This document shows positions 1 through 11,700 of a DNA stretch of 64,000 nt, piece by piece (the first letter of the stretch is position 1; the number at the start of each line of letters is the position of its first letter). Under the pieces are notes generated by a model, which was not told where the DNA came from, did not search any database, and saw only the letters and a list, made by a program, of their open reading frames with translations. The stretch lies in NCBI RefSeq assembly GCF_032854445.1, contig NC_088295.1, forward strand, positions 29,570,470 through 29,634,469. Direction: 5' to 3'. This DNA is from Liolophura sinensis (Eukaryota > Mollusca > Polyplacophora > Chitonida > Chitonidae). A program made the translations under genes and the position numbers.

Positions 1-289
1 AAAAACAAAACAAAAAAGAACAACATGCTTCATGTACTCCAAAGTGGGTGTGTTACTTCACTGTACTATAAAAGGACGCCTTCAGACATTATGAATTAAA
101 AATAGGATTTTAATTGCATTTTTTTGGTAATAATATGGAAGTTCAACATATCAGTGTGTAGATCTTGTGTTGTTACGTGTCACTGACTAAAGGCAATTTG
201 GTAGCTAGATTTTACAGACAGCTAAATATCGGCAACTCGCTTAAAGAAATAGAGTATAGATACATTACTTATTAATATGGTGCCACAAT
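1..289. repeat. Direct repeat, left copy (about 290 bp)
   Basis: Nearly identical to 3600-3888, with only a handful of substitutions, mostly in the last 60 bp. The left end is cut by the window. Identity stops abruptly after GGTGCCACAAT. Confidence 0.95.
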
Positions 290-639
290 CTTCCATAACG
301 AACATAATTTGTAATTATTATTCCTTAAACAGGCATAATGGGATTTTTTGGCTTAAAACTTTTCTGTAAAGGCTCCTACCTTTTCAAGTGCGTGCTCTGC
401 GGGAAGGCTATTCACTTGTCACCTGACAAAGAAAGACTTGTCGTTGACGTCTGCTCGCAGGATCTTAACAAAATGGCTACGTCATGTTGCCTCGACTTCT
501 CGGCAAATGATTTCGCGACAACGACTGGAAGAATACCAGCAAATAATAAAACAATCGATCACACGTACTTTCATTAGCGGAAAATTATAGGTCTCCGTCT
601 CAGACCGTTCAGTGGATTAATCTAAGCTCAGACTGTATT

Positions 640-1015
640 GGGTCATCTTAAGCAACGGGACTGTCCCCGATAACACAGTTGTTAGAGTGTCCGCTTCGGA
701 AGCGGTAGATCCAGGGTCGAGTCACACCTAAGACTTTAAAAGAGGAAGTTGTAACTTCCTCGCTTGGCGTTCAGCATGAAGGTGATAGTGCAACAACTGG
801 TTGACCCGTATCAGTATAATGTCCCTGGCGGGGCGACTTACTTGCCTTCGGTAAGTCGTCTCAGTGAAGCTGCACTAGATAAAAGAGCGGTGGAAATCCG
901 TCCTGCAACAAGGAGGCACATCACATGCACACTAAGGATTCCTTCGTCGTCATATGACTGAAAAATTGTTAAATACGATGTTGAACTCCAAGCACTCACT
1001 TACTCACTCAAGCAA
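640..1015 (+). mobile_element. SINE family B, near full length
   Basis: A tRNA-like head at about 655-725 (GATAACACAGTTGTTAGAGTG, then GGGTCGAGTCAC as B box) is followed by a core and the tail TTAAATACGATGTTGAACTCCAAGCACTCACTTACTCACTC. The same core is seen in reverse at 46788-47140, 38603-38860 and 13216-13345. The short ORF crossing it (764-961) is not a gene. Confidence 0.8.
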
Positions 1016-1457
1016 CGGAAAATCAGGTCATTTATACTTAAATATATGCAATTGCCTGGTATTTCTAGTTTATACATGCCGGTGAAATAAAATCCCTGGA
1101 ACATAAACAAGGCTGTTGTATCAAAGATAATAGTCCAGGTACTCATACGTAGGCACTCAATGTGGCCAAACATCGGTCCCTCATTGAAACAAACACGAAA
1201 TTATTCCAGATATCGCTAATCATGATCTCCGTTTGGTCTCCATAGTTGTGGACTCACATATAGGGGGATAAGCATTAATACTAGGCGTGATAAATGTTAT
1301 GGGGATTCTTGTTCAGAATATTTCAGAGATTTATTAAAATGATTTTGATTTGCAGTTGGTTAAAAAAAAGAATGATTGTGTATATATTAAATGATTAGTT
1401 TGAGTAATTCTATACCAGATAGATCGTAGCTGGGTTCTAGAGGATGTGTCAGTCCCT

Positions 1458-1584
1458 GCTATTTAAGCATTTACATGAACAGTTAAAATAAAAACCCAAA
1501 CTCATTTAAAATCACAAGAGGCCGGATTTTATCGGTTGCCTGTGACCATTTGCCAACTATCACACTGTCATAGCTGCTCTGGTC
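1458..1584 (-). repeat. Repeat family C, partial copy
   Basis: Reverse complement reads GACCAGAGCAGC..ACAGTGTGATAGTTGGCAAATGG..AACTGTTCATGTAAATGC, matching the copies at 6901, 26680 and 61850. Confidence 0.7.
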
Positions 1585-1589
1585 TTATA

Positions 1590-3190
1590 TTAAATATTTT
1601 GATGTGTTTATTCCATCTATAGTTTGGAGGGTACATGTCACTGATTCTGTTGGACATACGCGAGGGTTTATATTTAACGTTCCAGTTAAGAAACAATTCA
1701 TGTAGCAAAGCATTAGGCATTATGCAACAATCGGCTCTATAGAATGGCTATGGACAAGATCTATGGTAGTTGATCCGATTGCAAATTCCTTATCAAACAT
1801 ATCATATGTAATATTGAGTCTTAATAATCGACTCCTTTGAAGCTTGCAACGCAGGTATACCACTGAGCTGTATTCATAACCCTCTTTGAAAGCAAGGTGC
1901 TCCTGCAGAATTCACGCAAAACCATGCAAGTCTGTTTCCAGAGCTTCTAACAAGGGCCAGACATTTCGTCTCTCCGAATAAGTGAAAGCCATGGAGACGG
2001 CGCATGCCCGTCTCTAGTCATTAGGGAAAGATTTACTGAGAATGGCCTAGGTCATTCCAGCAACAACCATGATGATCTCTCTGTGTGGCACTAAAGCCTT
2101 GGCGGCAGGATGGCTTGATGCTGACACCAGTTGAACAGCGGCTTATAGATCGGTATTGGGCTGCGTGGCTCGCCTGCGTGGCTCGACGGGCTCTGAGCAA
2201 GGCAGTCCTGGCGGTCATTAGCAAAAGACTTTGTTAGACTGGCAAGCAGCAAAGGCCAAGTTCAGGCCATCCATCCGGAAATAGGGCTTCGTTTCCAGGC
2301 TGATCCAGAATATACCTGATCTTGCTGTTTTAAGCGCCAAAGGCTTAGTCCGCATCATCGTCAGTTACTTGAATTACTGTAGAGCGGGTCGTTCTCGAAC
2401 AGTTGAGACGCTAACACCAGTTGCCCGTTCAAATCTGGACTCGGGCAAGGAATTTGTAAGTGGGCTGCGGTCGTGGAAGCTTATGTAGCCGTGTGCACAG
2501 TCTAGTGTTCACCGAAGGCAAGGTTATCTTCCACCCAATATGGGGTTCGTGTCTGTAGGTCGTACATGGGACAGTTGGTGTGTAACGTGCCAAACGTTGG
2601 TAGTTTATTCTGCCAATAAAACTTTGAGGTATGAAAAATACTTAAACAACTATCAAACAAATATATATTCATGCTTGATAAATTAATGATTAATTATATG
2701 GTTATATGTACTACACGGACGTCAGACTAATTAATCGTTTCCTGTCACAGCGTGCATGTCAACCGGTGAGGAATCCAGACATATAACGGATCACTTCGTG
2801 AATCAGCTGATAACTCTGTTATGTATCTTTACATTTATTTAATTTCCTCGTAATTTCGGCGTATATATTTCAGGTGGAATTGAAAAATCCAGTTTTCCAA
2901 CTGAATTTGGGACCATTCCTGTTGTGTGGTGCTAGTGAAGGTACATATTATTTTGTCTGTAAAATATCCCAAAGCTGGATATCTATCAGCGGTGGATTAC
3001 CGTAACGATTACCTAATGTATGCAAAAGGACCTGGTATGCTAAGGCGGGGAATAAGTCTCTGTGCAAGAAACTGTGCACCTGAAGAAGAGAAAATGACTA
3101 TAGCCGTGAGTGGCCTTACACTCGTACACTCGTAAGGCCACCTTTTTCAGTGCTGTTTTACTCTTCTTTTCCTGTTATATGGTAATCATG
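1590..3190. other. No gene recognised
   Basis: Mixed sequence without a convincing exon. The part at 1980-2560 is more GC-rich than its surroundings and may be an old mobile-element remnant, but no domain is legible. Confidence 0.4.
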
Positions 3191-3201
3191 CAACTTATAA
3201 A

Positions 3202-3402
3202 GGGTGGCCGAGATAGTTAATAGCCCAGACGCCTTTTATCGGCTGTCAGTTCAAGTCCAGTTCACGCTGGTTTCCACTCGGCCGTACTTGGATAGGTCTT
3301 CCAGCGGGCTCTCTCCAGTTTTCTCCCACCATAATGCAGGCCGCCGTCGTATAAGTGAAATACTCTTGAGTACGGCGTAAAACACCAATCAAATAATTCA
3401 AC
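3202..3402 (+). mobile_element. SINE family A, diverged copy
   Basis: Head GGTGGCCGAGATAGTTAATAG, GTTCAAGTCCAG B box, CCACCATAATG core, and tail GAGTACGGCGTAAAACACCAATCAAATAA. Confidence 0.8.
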
Positions 3403-3599
3403 TTATAAAGCTCCAAAATGCATTGAAACAAAATGCATTAATCTCATGAAATCGAGAAATTGTAGCCCACTACAGTCACACTAAAATATCTTTTTTGTAT
3501 TAGACACCAACTAAATAAATATATCAAAACTGGTATTTTTTAGTCAACTTAATCATATTCGATATATAACAAACAAACAAAAAAGGAAACAAAAACAAA

Positions 3600-3888
3600 A
3601 AAAACAAAACAAAAAAGAACAACATGCTTCATGTACTCCAAAGTGGGTGTGTTACTTCACTGTACTATAAAAGGACGCCTTCAGACATTATGAATTAAAA
3701 ATAGGATTTTAATTGCATTTTTTTGGTAATAATATGGAAGTTCAACATATCAGTGTGTAGATCTTGTGTTGTTACGTGTCACTGACTAAAGGCAATTTGG
3801 TAGCTAGATTTTACAGACAGCTAAATATCGGCAGCTCGCTAAGAGAAATAGAGTACAGATACATTGCTTATTAATATGGTGCCACAAT
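3600..3888. repeat. Direct repeat, right copy
   Basis: Partner of 1-289. It is preceded by an A/C-rich simple sequence (CAAA-type, about 3570-3619) that is probably present at the left copy too. The spacing is 3599 bp. Confidence 0.95.
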
Positions 3889-3899
3889 ACGCTAGAAAT

Positions 3900-5600
3900 A
3901 CGTATTGGCCAAAATATAACAAAATTGATCACTTTATGAAGTTTATGTTTTACATATGAAGACAAACGTTAACCAAAATGAAATACAAACATTGAATAAG
4001 TGAAACTTTTAGTAGAAATATTTTTTTGGTTAACGTCGATTCACATACAGTAGATGTTTGAGACAAAATTGGCGTTTCTGATCGAGAGTGCAGTTTGGGC
4101 GGGTTATTACTGAGCAGCCATCTCCTTTAAGGGAGTATAACTTTTATGGCCGCTTCGACCAAGTTTTATACTTCTGATTCGGAAATTTACAGAATTCTGT
4201 CGAGTATTTTGAAATTTGCACTATCTTACCGATTCCCTGCTGTAGCATACCAGATCCTTTAGCTGAACTGAAAGTATACTATATTCAGAAGGACTGAAAG
4301 TAAGTTCACCTGGCTTTTACTAGCTGCAGTACTAATTAAGCGCTTGATCTCAGTAAAAGTTGTCCAGAGATCATCAGATGAGCAACTATTATCTTCAACC
4401 GCAGCATGAAACCTTTTTGACAAAAATGAAAACACATCACGCTATCCCTTTGTCTTCAACTTTTTTCTGCAAAATGTCCGACAACTTTAAGTACACAAAG
4501 TGCTAACTGCTACGGAAAATCTGTTGAAACATTTGAGATGTATGTTTAATAGTTGCCTCATTTGCAAACATGAAAAACGGGCCAATTACAAGAATTGATA
4601 CGTAATAGGTTTGGGCCTATCCAAAGTAGATAAGTCCACAAATCAAACGTACAATATTTGATTTATCTTTGCCTGGTTTACCACTATGAATTAACAAATA
4701 CTTGGAAATCAAAATCATAGATTTCAGTGCACGAAATACTCATTCATTAATAATTTTACAAATTCTACTAGCATTTCTACAGAGGCCGGCGCGGTGGATT
4801 CCAAATCAACGTAGGCCTATATGTACAAGCAGCAGAGCACATTAGGAAGTACCTAAGGCAACGCTGTAATGTGTCTCTGGCGAAGACGTGTGCCGATGGC
4901 TGGACCTTCAAGCACTGGAATTGTATATTTAGATTCGCTCAAAAATGCTGATGTAAAAAGTACTCAAGGCTGGGAAGGAACATAACACAGACATGTGGTA
5001 CATGTGTTAAAGAGACGATCATACGCACTTCCTGGCGGAGATGCTAGATTTATATCTGAGCAAAGCCATGCTGCAGAAACTAAATGCCTCGTATTAAATA
5101 CTCGAAAGGCCGTAACGAGAGGGCTTGCTCTGCTGAGCTAATACAAAGCCTTACGCTGAGATCAGAGCCTGGTACAGCCCGTATCCATGTGTACGTCAAT
5201 ATCTCCCTGAATACCCCAGAGCGAGTGGGAAAAATCGATGGACGAGTTCACGGTCCCCTGAGACGGTGAGCTTTATGTGACGCGTCCATGTTCCCGAGAC
5301 AACGATAGGTCCGACTCAGCCTTGGCCAAGCTGCAAAAGGGTTTTCAGTCGCGTGTTTTGGACAAAACCATATTGCTGCTGGAGGACCAAATTACTGGAA
5401 CCGTTCATTGCCTGTGTCCATAGACGGCGCTAATTGAAGCTGTCAATATTTAAACATACCTGGAAATACCACGGACCCCAAAAGCGAATGGACCGACCTT
5501 GTAGGTCAATGCTGAGCCGAGATACTAGTTTTGTTTTGATTCCGGTCCAGGCTATCTCTATGTGGTGAGGAATCCACCATCTCTAACAAACACATCTAGC
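3900..5600. other. No gene recognised; presumed upstream region of the iGluR gene
   Basis: AT-rich to about 4780, then more balanced composition. No TIR, LTR or coding exon is evident. The promoter of the gene starting at 5684 should lie here or nearer the start. Confidence 0.35.
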
Positions 5601-5683
5601 TTAATCGAGCAATCGCTCGTGTCGGATTTTGCAGAAGTACGGATTTTACAGGATTCAAAACGGCGCCATTGCACATCGCAAGG

Positions 5684-5732
5684 ATGACATTCAAGCTTCT
5701 CTTACTTGGAGTCATACTCGCTGCAAATACAG
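5684..5732 (+). CDS. iGluR exon 1: signal peptide
   Basis: ATG at 5684 starts MTFKLLLLGVILAANT, a short hydrophobic signal sequence, and runs into a good donor (ACAG|GTAAGC) in phase 1. The split codon G+AT (Asp17) joins cleanly to the exon at 19195. The sequence from about 5600 to 5683 is probably 5' UTR. No TATA box or other core promoter is obvious. Assigning this exon to the receptor rests on phase, on signal-peptide character and on the lack of any other downstream partner. A transcript would settle it. Confidence 0.65.
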
Positions 5733-8700
5733 GTAAGCAGATTTATTCCAGTGATGTTTTTTATTATGACTTGTGGGCTAGTAGCCGGATGACATGACGT
5801 CATCGGGGGACAGCTGCCAATGTTGGAATGTTACATGGAGGTGAAAGGAAATGCCACATTGCAGGGAGGCCTCTGATTATAAACAGTGTTATTTTGCTAG
5901 CAGAAATACCCCTACAGATGCTGTACGCGTGTATTGATTAAATGGTATATGCAGTGAGTACGCCCTGATTGCGGCTTAACAACCACTGCACACAGGTAGT
6001 GGCAAAAAAAATACTTCACTAAGCATCAGTGAACAGCGTTGCAGTGAAGCCTGGGCTGAGCTACTGTAGTTTATTTATGAGGATGGCATACTTCTGCAGC
6101 TTAAAGCTGACGTACATTGCCGCCATGTTAAGTCCTCAGCAGTATCCTTCTGCCAGTCTATGCATGTTATCACCTACGTTACCCAATCAACAACACCCGG
6201 ATAATCAAATGTCAATGCATTTAATTGATCTTAATGATTTATTGTTATGCGCTAAATTACCACAGTTCAATGTAATACATTTATATATTATACTAAGCGC
6301 AACTCGAATAAAGGCAATCTTTCGTTTGAGTTGGTGGGGGATCTAATATTAGGGTAGTAGTAATATTAATATGGGTTTTCCAGTTCTAATTGATTTTTTT
6401 TCTTTTGATTCTAAAATACTTTGCTGCTCATAATCCTTTACGTGCTGCTGTGTGTAAGAAGTCAAATTTATGTTACAGAAACACTTGTTGACACAAGAAA
6501 ATTTCCTATATTTCCAAGGAACAGTTCTCAGCTAATGAAATTTGAATGATTTAGATGGCAAGGAACCGAAGGAATTATCATATGTATTGTATATAATTAA
6601 AGATGTATAGCACAGAGTAAAACAAAGCAGTGACGGTTCAGAGTGGCTCAGTCGGTTAGTGCGCTAGCGCAACGTAATGACTCATGAGTCTCTCACCAAT
6701 GCGGTCGCTGTGAGTTCAAGTCCAGCTCATTCTGGCTTCCTCTCCGGCCGTACGTGGGAAGGCCTGTCAGCAACCTGCTTATGGTCGCGGCTTTCCCTCG
6801 GGCTCTGCCCGGTTTCCTCCCACCATAATGTTGGCTGCCGTCGTATAAGTGAAATATTCTTGAGTACGGCGTAAAGCACCAATCAAGTAAATAAATAAAT
6901 CAAAGCAGTGACGACTGTGTGATATCTGGCAAATGGTCACACTTAACCGATAAATTACAGCCTGTTGTCTATTTACCTCGGTTAAGGATTTACCCTAACT
7001 GTTCATACAAATGCTTAAATAGTAGCAAATTACATGCTCCCTAGTATCACGTTTATGAGTTATGTAAAAATGTAGTATCAGGGTTATGTAAAAACAATGA
7101 TGTTAAGCGCAATTTATTTGACGTCACCGGTCTAGACTACTTTGAATGCTATGATGTCATCACATTTAACACTCAGTAACATAAAAACAATGCAAAGGGA
7201 CATTGACAATGGCATTGGCAGAGCTCAGTGATGTTGCAGTCGATGGCTACCAGCTATCAAGCGAGCTATGTACCCACTTGTTGCCCATATAATGGATTGG
7301 TGAATGTGTCATGATCCTTACGTAGGATATGTTTGTGCATAAATACCTCGCATGGAAGTTTTTTTTTGTTTCAAATGGAGGTGGGCATGCGCAATTGAGC
7401 GATGTTCATTATTATGCGAATGAGACTGTAACCTTCAAGAAAAATACCTCATTATGTTTAGACTGTGTTATAGAACGACGGAAGTGTTTCTTTCAGATAG
7501 ACAGAGGAGGCGTTTTTACTTAATAAAGATACCAACCGCTTCTATTTCCGTTTCTGGAGAGTTAATATATCCTTCAGATCGAAATGGTATTTTGTGAATT
7601 ACTCTTCAGTGGAGGTGTTGTTGATAGACAGGAAGGAGGAAATCTGTGAACCAAGCCTAAACTTACAAAGTGCATGTAATCCAAGGAAGTCGGTCAGGAT
7701 ATATATAATCCGTTTTGTTTTGATGGTTATCTTCTCTTTGTCTGGAACTCTTTCGCTTTTAGCAAATGTTCCCTTCCAGAACACTTTGCAAGAGTTCGAA
7801 TAAGAGATAATGATTATTTGCAGAAGCTTAATAAGGTGATGATGTGCATCCAATCAGCCGATCCATTTCACAGGTGATAAATTTAACCGCCCAGTGATCG
7901 GTGTCGGTGACAGTCAAAGCGAGAGAATTCAGTCAGTCAGCTGTTTAGTGAAGCAGCCATGTCTGGCAAAGGAAACCAAACGAATCGATCATATATAAGT
8001 AGACAATAAGCCAGCCAGGCAGCCATCCGCAGCAGACTCTCGTTCTATATCACCCTGCTATGTGGAATGAGATGGTAATCAGTCTCTTCTTTTCATCACA
8101 CGACCCATCATGTCCATCACGCCGAGCAATGCTTCAGTTTGACTGAAACGGCGTCAGACTATATGCGGATATTTTTCATTTTAACTGAAGGTACATTCAA
8201 GTTTACAAGTATGTCCAAAGGATTTGATCCCTATAAATCGGTTCGGCAAGAAGGAATAAATAATCTTTCGTGATTTTGACTAAGATTGAGTTGAATTATA
8301 TATTATTTCTGTGTAGGAAAATCAATTGTAATTCTTTTTGTTCGAAGAAATCATTTCAGAAGAGTCTCTATATATTAACTGAAAGACAGTATATCATAGA
8401 CTGGCTATTAAAACATTTCTTGCTTTGTGGCATTTTACTGTCACTTATATGTATGGCAATTGTGCAAGCTTACTCTAATCCAGGTGACTTTTATTTTCAA
8501 AACGTTGCCTCTACATTATTTCAAGAGGTTCTGTCAGTGAATCAACCCTTCTTAATACAAAATGTTGTCCCCTGTATCATAGAAAGATGTTCTGTAGTTG
8601 AATCTGTCCTACCTAATATCAAATTTTGTCCTCTATATTATAGAAAGAGAATCTATCAGTGAAAATATCCTTCGCAATACAAAATGTCCCCCTATATTGT

Positions 8701-11700
8701 AGGGGTTCTGTCAGTGAATCAGTCCTTTTTAATATAAACTGTTGTCCTCTATACCATAACAAAAGGTTCTAGCAGTGAATCAATCCTTCTTAATACAAAA
8801 TGTTCTCCTTTGTATCATAGCAAAAGATTCTAACAGTGAACCAGTGCTTCATATTACAAAATGTTGTCCTCTATATTGTAGCAAGAGGTTCTAGTAGTGA
8901 ATCAGTCCTTCCTAACACAGAATGTCTTCCTCTATACATTAGTAATTCCTTCTTAATTCCTTCCTTCCGTCCTTCCTAATACGGAATGGTGTCCTTTGTG
9001 TCATAGCAAGAGGTTATATAAGTGAACCAGTCCCTTCCTAATACAAAATGTTGTCCTCTATATTATAGTAAGAGATTCTAGCAGTGAATCAGTCCTTCCT
9101 AATACAGAATGTTGTCCTCTGTGTTACAGTATAAGGTTCTATCAATAAATCAGTCCTTCCTAATACGGAATGTTGTCCTCTGTGTTATAGTATAAGGTTC
9201 TGTCAGTAAATCAGTCCTTCCTAATACAAAATGTTGTCCTCTATATTATAGCAAGAGGGTCTAGCAGTGAATCGGTCCTTCCTAATACGGAATGTTGTCC
9301 TCTATGTTATAGCATAAGGTTCTATCAGTGAATCAGTCCTTCCTAATATATAATATTAACAAGGAAACCAGAGGATTACAAACAAATCCGCTTAATAGTT
9401 TAGGTGCGATATGTATCCTTGACAGTAATATGAGAGTAAATTGACACGTGAAAGTCTCATGTATTTGTATATGATATGGAACGATTTGAACGATGACGAG
9501 AGCTATGGAACTAAGTGCTATTCCATTGCATTAATCAGGAGTACAGAGCCTATAGACATCACAGTCTAGGGACACGTTTTCATTATGAGGTAGATTAGAC
9601 ATAACAATACAAGCCTCATATCACATCCGTCAGTGTTTATTGTACGAGGTCCCGTTTACAGGGCGTTAACTGATATACTGACTATTATATAAACAAGGCC
9701 GTCTATAAACTGACGGACTGATTTACCCAGCCAGCCAGAGCACGGGTAATTTCCAGCAATAATTAATTTGTCTGCATTGGCTGTTTCCTAGCTACATATG
9801 AAAATGGATTTGAGCGACAAACACACGACAGAGAGCTTTGTTTGCACGCTTCAGTTGTGGTATAGACTACTGCAGACACTGTACCCACCTGATGTCGTTG
9901 CACACGCAGATTTGCCAAAGTTACACGCGTATCCACTATGCCATTTTATTTATCAGCATGTACCATAGAGACTCGCTTTTGCTCGATCGACCTCATGATG
10001 ATGATGATGTTATTAATTACGCCGGGACAGGGAGGAGAGTTTACGGTGGAATGTTGATAAAGCTCGTCTAGCTCTGACCTAGCCCTTTGGGGGTAGAGAC
10101 TGTCCACACGGCATACTCCCTGATCGATGGCCAGTACCACGTTATTTACAAAGATGCTCAGTCTGTATTGGCCGGTACATTGATGTAACGTTGGAGTAGC
10201 CTTTGGGTCTACTGAACTGGAGATCCAGGTTTGCTCTCTCGCCTATAGGCTGACAGGCACTCGGGACACAAAAGCAGAAGGGCATTAGCAGATTCAACCT
10301 TCCGTGACCAAACCAGCGATCGTTACGTATCGATTTCTAGGCTACACGGCCTACGGAACTCAACAGATTGAATATAAATAAGTAACCACGTGACTCCTAC
10401 ATAGATGTTTTAACAATAGAGTCTGGTGGAATTTAAAAAAAAGGTACTGTAGCTTGTAAACTCGAGTAGAAAGGCTTTATAGTTTACCATTGCCACACAA
10501 CAGAGGCTATTGGGATACATTCCGATGGATGTCACCACCCTCACGTTGAGTAAATATTGACATATGTGTAGAAACTAAAAGGCTAACAGCCTAAATAATT
10601 CTGATCACCATTTTGGTACCAAAAGAATGGTATGCAAATATAAAGTTATTGTTAATTTTCAATAATAGTTATTTAACCACAATGTTTGAAATTTGTTTCT
10701 GACATGTATTCTGGTTTTTTTTTATTAATTTAATATAATAGTGTTATAAGAAAGAGCACACCAGATAAACTGACACATCACCAGATAAAATGACATCTCA
10801 AGGAGACCAATCATTGTAGTACAGTGTGTAATAGTTCGTTAGCAGCTGGTACAGTTACAATCCGCTCAGTCTTCCCCCCCCCCCCCCGGGAGGGTTCAGT
10901 CATATCAAGCGTATCATTGACCCAAAGGCATCAGCGCGTGACAAAATATGACCTTTAATACTTTATAAGGGTAAATGTCAGACATTGGATAAATGAAAGA
11001 ACGACAAAAAAGAAAGATTAAGCCGCTTATCAACGAAATTATAAACTAATAAATATGTGATCAAGATGATGATTGAACGAATAAACGTAAACTAAACGTA
11101 AAAGCGACAGTTCGAAAAACACCACGTACATGAATAAATTAATAAAAGAACGATAATACAAATTAGAGGTTGAAAGAGGAAAGAATTTAGGAAATAAAAC
11201 CTTCGTTTTGTCCTGAATCACAGATGTGTTTCTTGCCGATAAACATGATGTAACGTTCATTTTGTCCTGAATCACAGATGTGTTTCTTGCCGATAAACAT
11301 GATGTAACGTTCAGATCCAGTGACGAAAGCGCGTTCTGTATTGCACAGCACTTTCAATCACTTTTCATTCAGGCCTGCTAATAAAGGAAATCTAATGATT
11401 TCAGTAAAACTAGTTAAACTTTGACAGCAATTGCTGAAGCTTCTGGAACAACATAGTGGTTCTCTTCTTTTCATGGCTGCATGGCTGCATGAATGCATTT
11501 CAGTCTCCCGTAAATCGCTACAGAATACAAGAAACTGATATATTTCTTTATTCAATTTTAAAATACTTCGATCATTATAATTGATCTTTCCCCCAAGGGA
11601 AATAAAGGAACTAATGCAGACTCATTCGTTTCGCCTAAAATAGCGAAGAAAGCATGGAATAATACCAGCCCGTTTTATTGATACTGACGGAAACGTGCGT

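Noticed and set aside
6641-6715. tRNA gene
   Set aside because: A and B boxes are present but the sequence is the head of a SINE with core, tail and target-site duplication.
8270-8662. 130-codon ORF as a gene
   Set aside because: Its second half is the 61-bp minisatellite and there is no domain.
8495-9352. CRISPR-like array
   Set aside because: Whole 61-bp units repeat, with no constant-repeat/unique-spacer pattern; the genome is eukaryotic.
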